Shown: positions 60,936-64,000 of the stretch, in pieces | How positions within the stretch are numbered: position 1 is the first letter of the stretch | Layout: each line of letters opens with the position of its first letter | Assembly (NCBI GenBank): GCA_964546815.1 | Contig: CAZJLR010000028.1 | Span: forward strand, 15,173-79,172 | DNA length: 64,000 nt | Reading direction: 5' to 3' | Source: JAIEPM01 sp964546815 | Lineage (GTDB): Bacteria; Cyanobacteriota; Vampirovibrionia; Obscuribacterales; Obscuribacteraceae | Notes under the pieces: generated by a model | Database searches by the model: none | What the model was told of the DNA's origin: nothing | Seen by the model: the letters and a program-made list of their open reading frames with translations, nothing else | Translations under genes and position numbers: made by a program

Positions 60936-61820
60936 TCAGGACTTTGCCTCCTCGTCGAGCTTGCTGCAAGCCGCCTTGTAGCCATGTTCGACCATTTCTT
61001 CGAGCGTCCGAACGGACACGCCGAAGTTGGTCGACGCGACGTGCGACAGACCGGACTCAATGATGATGTGACCGGTAGGGTCCGGAAACTTCATGTTGAA
61101 GTACGGCGCCAGCATCATTTCACGCATGTGCATGAAAAGGTCTGACGGAGAAAGCCGCTCGCGGGGCATCTCGGTGGCAAGACCGATCTTCGAGACGATT
61201 GCCCGCTTTTCGCAAAGCATCGCCGGAATCGGATGGTAGTAGAAGCCGTCGATGAGCAGTTGCTTGGTCTCCGCGTGCCAAACCGGGCGAATGCCCAATC
61301 CGGAGATAGCGGCGGTCGAAGCAGCGAGGCCTTCCACGAGGTCGTAGTCGCTGCCTTCGAAAGTCACCGGTGTTTCGGTGTTGAAGGCATTGGCGGCGAC
61401 GAGCACCAGGTTGGGCTGCGGCTTGAGCTTGAACTCGTTGACGACGTGCTGCAACCACGGCTTGAAGTCGATGGCCCACGGCGTCATGTCGATGGCGCGA
61501 TTGACCCACGCGTTCGTGTCCGACCAGGGGAAGAAGAACCAGAGCGGATTGAACGTGTGCAGGCACTTGGACGTGATGTCCCAGTTCGGGAAGCGGAAGC
61601 CCTCGCTGAGGAAGATTTCCCGAAGCTGCTTGGAGTTGTAGCCGTTGGCCATGAACGTGGCAATGAGTGCGCCGACGGAAGCTCCATAGTATTTGTTGAT
61701 ACGAACATGTCTCTCTTCGAGACACTGACGAACCCCGATGTGAACAGGGCCTTGAACACCGCCGGCGCCGAGAACGAGGTCATAGCTCGTATCGTTGGGC
61801 GGCACGTTTGACTTTGTCAT
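60936..61820 (-). CDS. Patatin-like phospholipase, second copy
   Basis: This 294-residue protein has the patatin serine hydrolase motifs: oxyanion region VLGAGGVQG (16-24), nucleophile GASVGA (Ser48), and dyad Asp in LIDGFYY (Asp190). It is shorter than the patatin at 5940 and only distantly alike. No signal peptide is seen. The ATG at 61820 has GGAGGT at five bases. It is not in an operon with other lipid genes. The gene ends in a terminator with the multi-T tail. Confidence 0.88.
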   Translation of the reverse strand: MTKSNVPPNDTSYDLVLGAGGVQGPVHIGVRQCLEERHVRINKYYGASVGALIATFMANGYNSKQLREIFLSEGFRFPNWDITSKCLHTFNPLWFFFPWSDTNAWVNRAIDMTPWAIDFKPWLQHVVNEFKLKPQPNLVLVAANAFNTETPVTFEGSDYDLVEGLAASTAAISGLGIRPVWHAETKQLLIDGFYYHPIPAMLCEKRAIVSKIGLATEMPRERLSPSDLFMHMREMMLAPYFNMKFPDPTGHIIIESGLSHVASTNFGVSVRTLEEMVEHGYKAACSKLDEEAKS

Positions 61821-62312
61821 AGCAACCTCCATAAGGTGTGCTCGAAAAGGCAAGTTCGCGCGCGTCTGCATCCTCTGCAAAACCAAACTTGGTTTCAAGG
61901 GAGGAAAGATTTGCAGAAGATGCGGGAATTTGAGCTTTCTTGCGGTTGTGTTGGGTTTGAGTGAGGGAACGGGTTGTATTACGACCCTATGTGAAAGGCC
62001 GCCCCGTAAGTCAACCGCCCGTGTGCGTGCCGACCCCAGTGTCCGGGCTTCACAGGGCAGTAGCGCAGCGCGTGAGACCCAATCGCAATTCTCAGAGCTG
62101 AATTAAGGCGCCGTCTAAGCAATGTAACGAAAACTGGGCCGGCTGCTTATCAATGCTCAACAATGACGCGAGATCTCCGCCAAGTTCCGAAAGCTGGCGT
62201 GCCACCACTAACGGTGACCTAATTCAGATCGCATGGACAAGGGGCGCAGTTTTCCAGATGCTGTTGCCAAACCCACATTGCGACTGCATTATGTTCGCTC
62301 GCAATGGCCGTC
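61821..62312. other. Stretch without a supported gene
   Basis: A plus-strand open frame at 62153-62614 overlaps the REP element and lacks a Shine-Dalgarno, so it is not called. The rest shows nothing recognisable. The promoter of the second patatin gene lies here. Confidence 0.45.
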
Positions 62313-62397
62313 TTGTAGGAGCGACGCCATGCGTCGCCCGCAGCTTTGGTTTCGAATACGTTCTCAACGGCCGGGCGACGCATGGCGTCGCCCCTAC
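62313..62397. repeat. REP/BIME-like palindromic element, copy 3
   Basis: The element starts TTGTAGGAGCGACGCC and ends GGCGTCGCCCCTACG. It carries one near-perfect palindromic end and one inverted partner 45 bases away. It is shorter than copies 1 and 2. Confidence 0.85.
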
Positions 62398-62527
62398 GTC
62401 AGTCGAATGGCTTGCGCAAGCTTGCGTAGCCGCCTCACTCCATTTTGACTCCGCCAAATTCGATTTAATCCGCGAATCGCTTGCCACCAAAGGATTTGCG
62501 TGTTGTAGCCAAGTGCTTGCGCGAGCT

Positions 62528-62545
62528 GTGAACACATGTGTTCAC
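62528..62545. promoter_or_regulatory. Perfect 18-bp palindrome, possible operator
   Basis: GTGAACACATGTGTTCAC reads the same on both strands. It lies near the 3' end of the Lys-rich protein gene, not in an obvious promoter. Its GAAC-6-GTTC halves recall dimeric repressor sites, but no regulator can be named. Confidence 0.4.
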
Positions 62546-62568
62546 GGTTGTCAGTTGTTACCCTGGAA

Positions 62569-62604
62569 AGACAAAAGCATGGGATATAAAACCCATGCTT
62601 GTCT
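62569..62604 (-). terminator. Hairpin after the Lys-rich protein gene
   Basis: AGACaaAAGCATGGG pairs with CCCATGCTTGTCT with two bulged A, 35 bases beyond the stop. The T-run is weak. Confidence 0.55.
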
Positions 62605-62638
62605 AAATAGCTAAGTTTGAAACTAGCGCGATGGAAGC

Positions 62639-62743
62639 TTAGCTACCGCGTTGCTTTTTCTCGGCTTTGGCCTGCTTCTTTTCCTTCTTGGATTTCACGG
62701 CCTTCTTCTTTGTCTCTTTTTTGGCGTCTTGTGCCTTACCCAT
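62639..62743 (-). CDS. 34-residue Lys-rich protein
   Basis: The gene is short and easy to miss. The product starts MGKAQDAKKETKKKAVKSKK and ends AEKKQRGS. About 15 of 34 residues are Lys, and there is no hydrophobic segment. The ATG has a strong GGAGGT at five bases, and a hairpin follows. These are the marks of an expressed gene. The composition suggests binding to nucleic acid or acidic surfaces, but that is a guess from charge alone. Confidence 0.7.
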   Translation of the reverse strand: MGKAQDAKKETKKKAVKSKKEKKQAKAEKKQRGS

Positions 62744-62957
62744 AGTAACCTCCGATACAGCCGAAAATCTCCGGACTGTTCTATTCAATTTTGTATGTGA
62801 CTGCTCACAGCTCTTATATTACCCGAACTGACAAGCTCATCAAACTCATGGTGTGACTGAAGGGTGTATCCAAGCGATGCGTTAGAGCCGCACCTACCGG
62901 ACTATGATTTGCGCTAATATTTGTGGGCTTCATTGGAAGGAGATGAGACACAGAGGC

Positions 62958-63947
62958 ATGACGGGACAGAAGATGAAAGCTTTGGATTCAATTGCAGAGG
63001 CGGTTGGCAATACGCCGCTGGTTAGGCTTAGTCGTCTTGGTCGTGCTCAGGGGCATAATCTTTTTGCAAAATGCGAGTTTATGAACCCCGGTGGTTCAGT
63101 GAAAGATCGCATAGCCTTTTACATGGTTGAAAAGGCTGAAAAAGAAGGCCGTTTGCGCCCTGGGCAATTGATTGTCGAGTCAACCGGTGGCAACACCGGC
63201 ATAGGTTTGGCTATGGCTGCATGCTTGAAAGGCTACAAACTCTTGTGCGTTATGACTGAAAAGGTCAATAAAGATAAGCAGCGCATGATGAAAGTATTCG
63301 GTGCAGAACTGCTGGTGGTGCCAGGCGGCAAGTCGATTGATGATCCTTTGCACTATATAAATCAAGGTCGCAGAATTGCTCAAGAGCGCGGTGGTTGGTT
63401 TGTTTCGCAATTTGATAACAAAGACAATTTTGAGGCACACTACAGCACTACGGGCCCTGAAATTTGGGAGCAGACAGAAGGTAAGGTCGATGTGTTGGTT
63501 GCCGGAATCGGCACCGGCGGAACGTTGTGCGGTGCCGGCAAGTTTTTGAAAGAGAAAAATCCTGCTGTGCAACTTGTTCTTGCCGACCCGGCGGGTAGTC
63601 TGCTTTCAGCCTGGCAATCAGGTGGAGAACCTAAAGCCGATGCCTATCTTGTCGAGGGAATCGGAGGAGATTTCATACCAGGAATTGTCGATTTGTCTTC
63701 GATAGATAAGTCGATTCAAGTAAGCGATGAAGACTCAGTCAAAGTGGCTCATGATTTGATACGCAAAGAGGCACTCTTCGTGAGCGGCTCTGCCGGATGC
63801 ATTGTTTCAGCAGCAATTCGCTATTGCGAGGAGTCGCAGAGAAAAAACTTGAATGTCGTAGCGATCATTCCAGGCACCGGCCGCATGTATTTCAGCACAT
63901 TATTCGACGAAGATTGGCTAGCAGCAAAATCCATGCCAAATCTCTAG
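62958..63947 (+). CDS. Cysteine synthase family protein (CysK/CysM type)
   Basis: This PLP enzyme makes cysteine from O-acetylserine, or cystathionine in the related CBS group. The about 330-residue protein has the Lys site GGSVKDR, the substrate loop STGGNTGIGL, the PLP phosphate loop GIGTGGTLCG and the C-terminal SGSAGC. It is slightly longer than CysM. The start is uncertain: ATG at 62958 or 62973 are both possible, the latter with GGGACAG seven bases upstream. It is followed by the start of a REP/MITE composite at the window edge. Confidence 0.9.
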   Translation: MTGQKMKALDSIAEAVGNTPLVRLSRLGRAQGHNLFAKCEFMNPGGSVKDRIAFYMVEKAEKEGRLRPGQLIVESTGGNTGIGLAMAACLKGYKLLCVMTEKVNKDKQRMMKVFGAELLVVPGGKSIDDPLHYINQGRRIAQERGGWFVSQFDNKDNFEAHYSTTGPEIWEQTEGKVDVLVAGIGTGGTLCGAGKFLKEKNPAVQLVLADPAGSLLSAWQSGGEPKADAYLVEGIGGDFIPGIVDLSSIDKSIQVSDEDSVKVAHDLIRKEALFVSGSAGCIVSAAIRYCEESQRKNLNVVAIIPGTGRMYFSTLFDEDWLAAKSMPNL

Positions 63948-63949
63948 TT

Positions 63950-64000
63950 CCGGGCGACGCATGGGATACTGCTGGCGAACTCGAATGTTTAGCGAAGCCG
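63950..64000. mobile_element. Start of a second MITE-like copy inside a REP half (cut by window edge)
   Basis: CCGGGCGACGCATG is the left half of the REP core. It is followed from 63964 by GGATACTGCTGGCGAACT and 19 more bases identical to the start of the element at 32998. The rest lies outside the window. Confidence 0.75.

Noticed and set aside
62153..62614. 153-residue open frame on the plus strand
   Set aside because: It runs through a REP element and a palindrome, has no Shine-Dalgarno and no recognisable sequence.

Overview
The window looks like a chromosomal segment from a free-living, non-photosynthetic relative of the cyanobacteria, most like the Obscuribacterales/Melainabacteria. 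That placement is an inference from gene content, not from a marker gene. The pointers are several secreted or membrane TPR proteins, a Ser/Thr kinase fused to TPR repeats, a Tat-exported DUF1501 protein paired with a DUF1800 protein, Flp/Tad pilus-type proteins, an ABC1/UbiB kinase, and many lineage-specific secreted proteins of unknown function. I found no rRNA, tRNA, CRISPR array, phage module or intact transposase. The base composition shows no obvious island.

Layout. 1-3.2 kb: start of a response regulator, then a divergent secreted TPR protein overlapping a sensor histidine kinase. 3.4-9.4 kb, minus strand: small membrane protein, acyl-CoA dehydrogenase, patatin lipase and two tandem paralogues of an unknown family. 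9.9-14 kb: mutL and a Ser/Thr kinase-TPR protein. 14.3-21.7 kb: two related anchored proteins of unknown function flank nadD, DUF1501/DUF1800 and a membrane protein. 21.8-28.9 kb: UbiB-like kinase, NCS1 permease, prolyl oligopeptidase, glycosyltransferase, Flp pilin. 29.1-31.6 kb: NarL/NarX-like two-component pair and an FHA protein. 32.2-40 kb: lipoprotein, small acidic protein, FMN-binding glutamate synthase, C39-like protease, cell-wall amidase, thioredoxin-fold protein. 40.3-49.5 kb: TPR proteins, tadA, agmatinase, two secreted unknowns, a TadG-like protein. 49.5-56.5 kb: 3-hydroxybutyrate dehydrogenase diverging from a GMC oxidoreductase / alkyl-DHAP synthase-like / GlpD / GDPD operon. 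57-64 kb: TPM-like and coiled-coil pair, small lipoprotein, Gly-rich protein, second patatin, a 34-residue Lys-rich protein and cysteine synthase.

A lipid theme recurs: acyl-CoA dehydrogenase, two patatins, alkyl-DHAP synthase-like enzyme, glycerol-3-phosphate dehydrogenase, glycerophosphodiesterase and hydroxybutyrate dehydrogenase. The operon at 50.8-56.5 kb is the clearest functional unit and suggests handling of ether lipids or glycerophosphodiesters.

The most unusual DNA is non-coding. Three palindromic REP/BIME-like elements share a GTAGGGGCGACGCC-type core. A 212-bp element with perfect 18-bp terminal inverted repeats sits inside a split copy of that core, and a second copy begins at the window's end, again inside the core. 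Many minus-strand genes end in strong hairpins followed by a long run of spaced T-tracts that closes on CTTTTAAA. The genes fall into two codon-usage styles. One is G/C-ending, with strong Shine-Dalgarno sequences and strong terminators. The other is A/T-richer and includes cases of leaderless promoter geometry.
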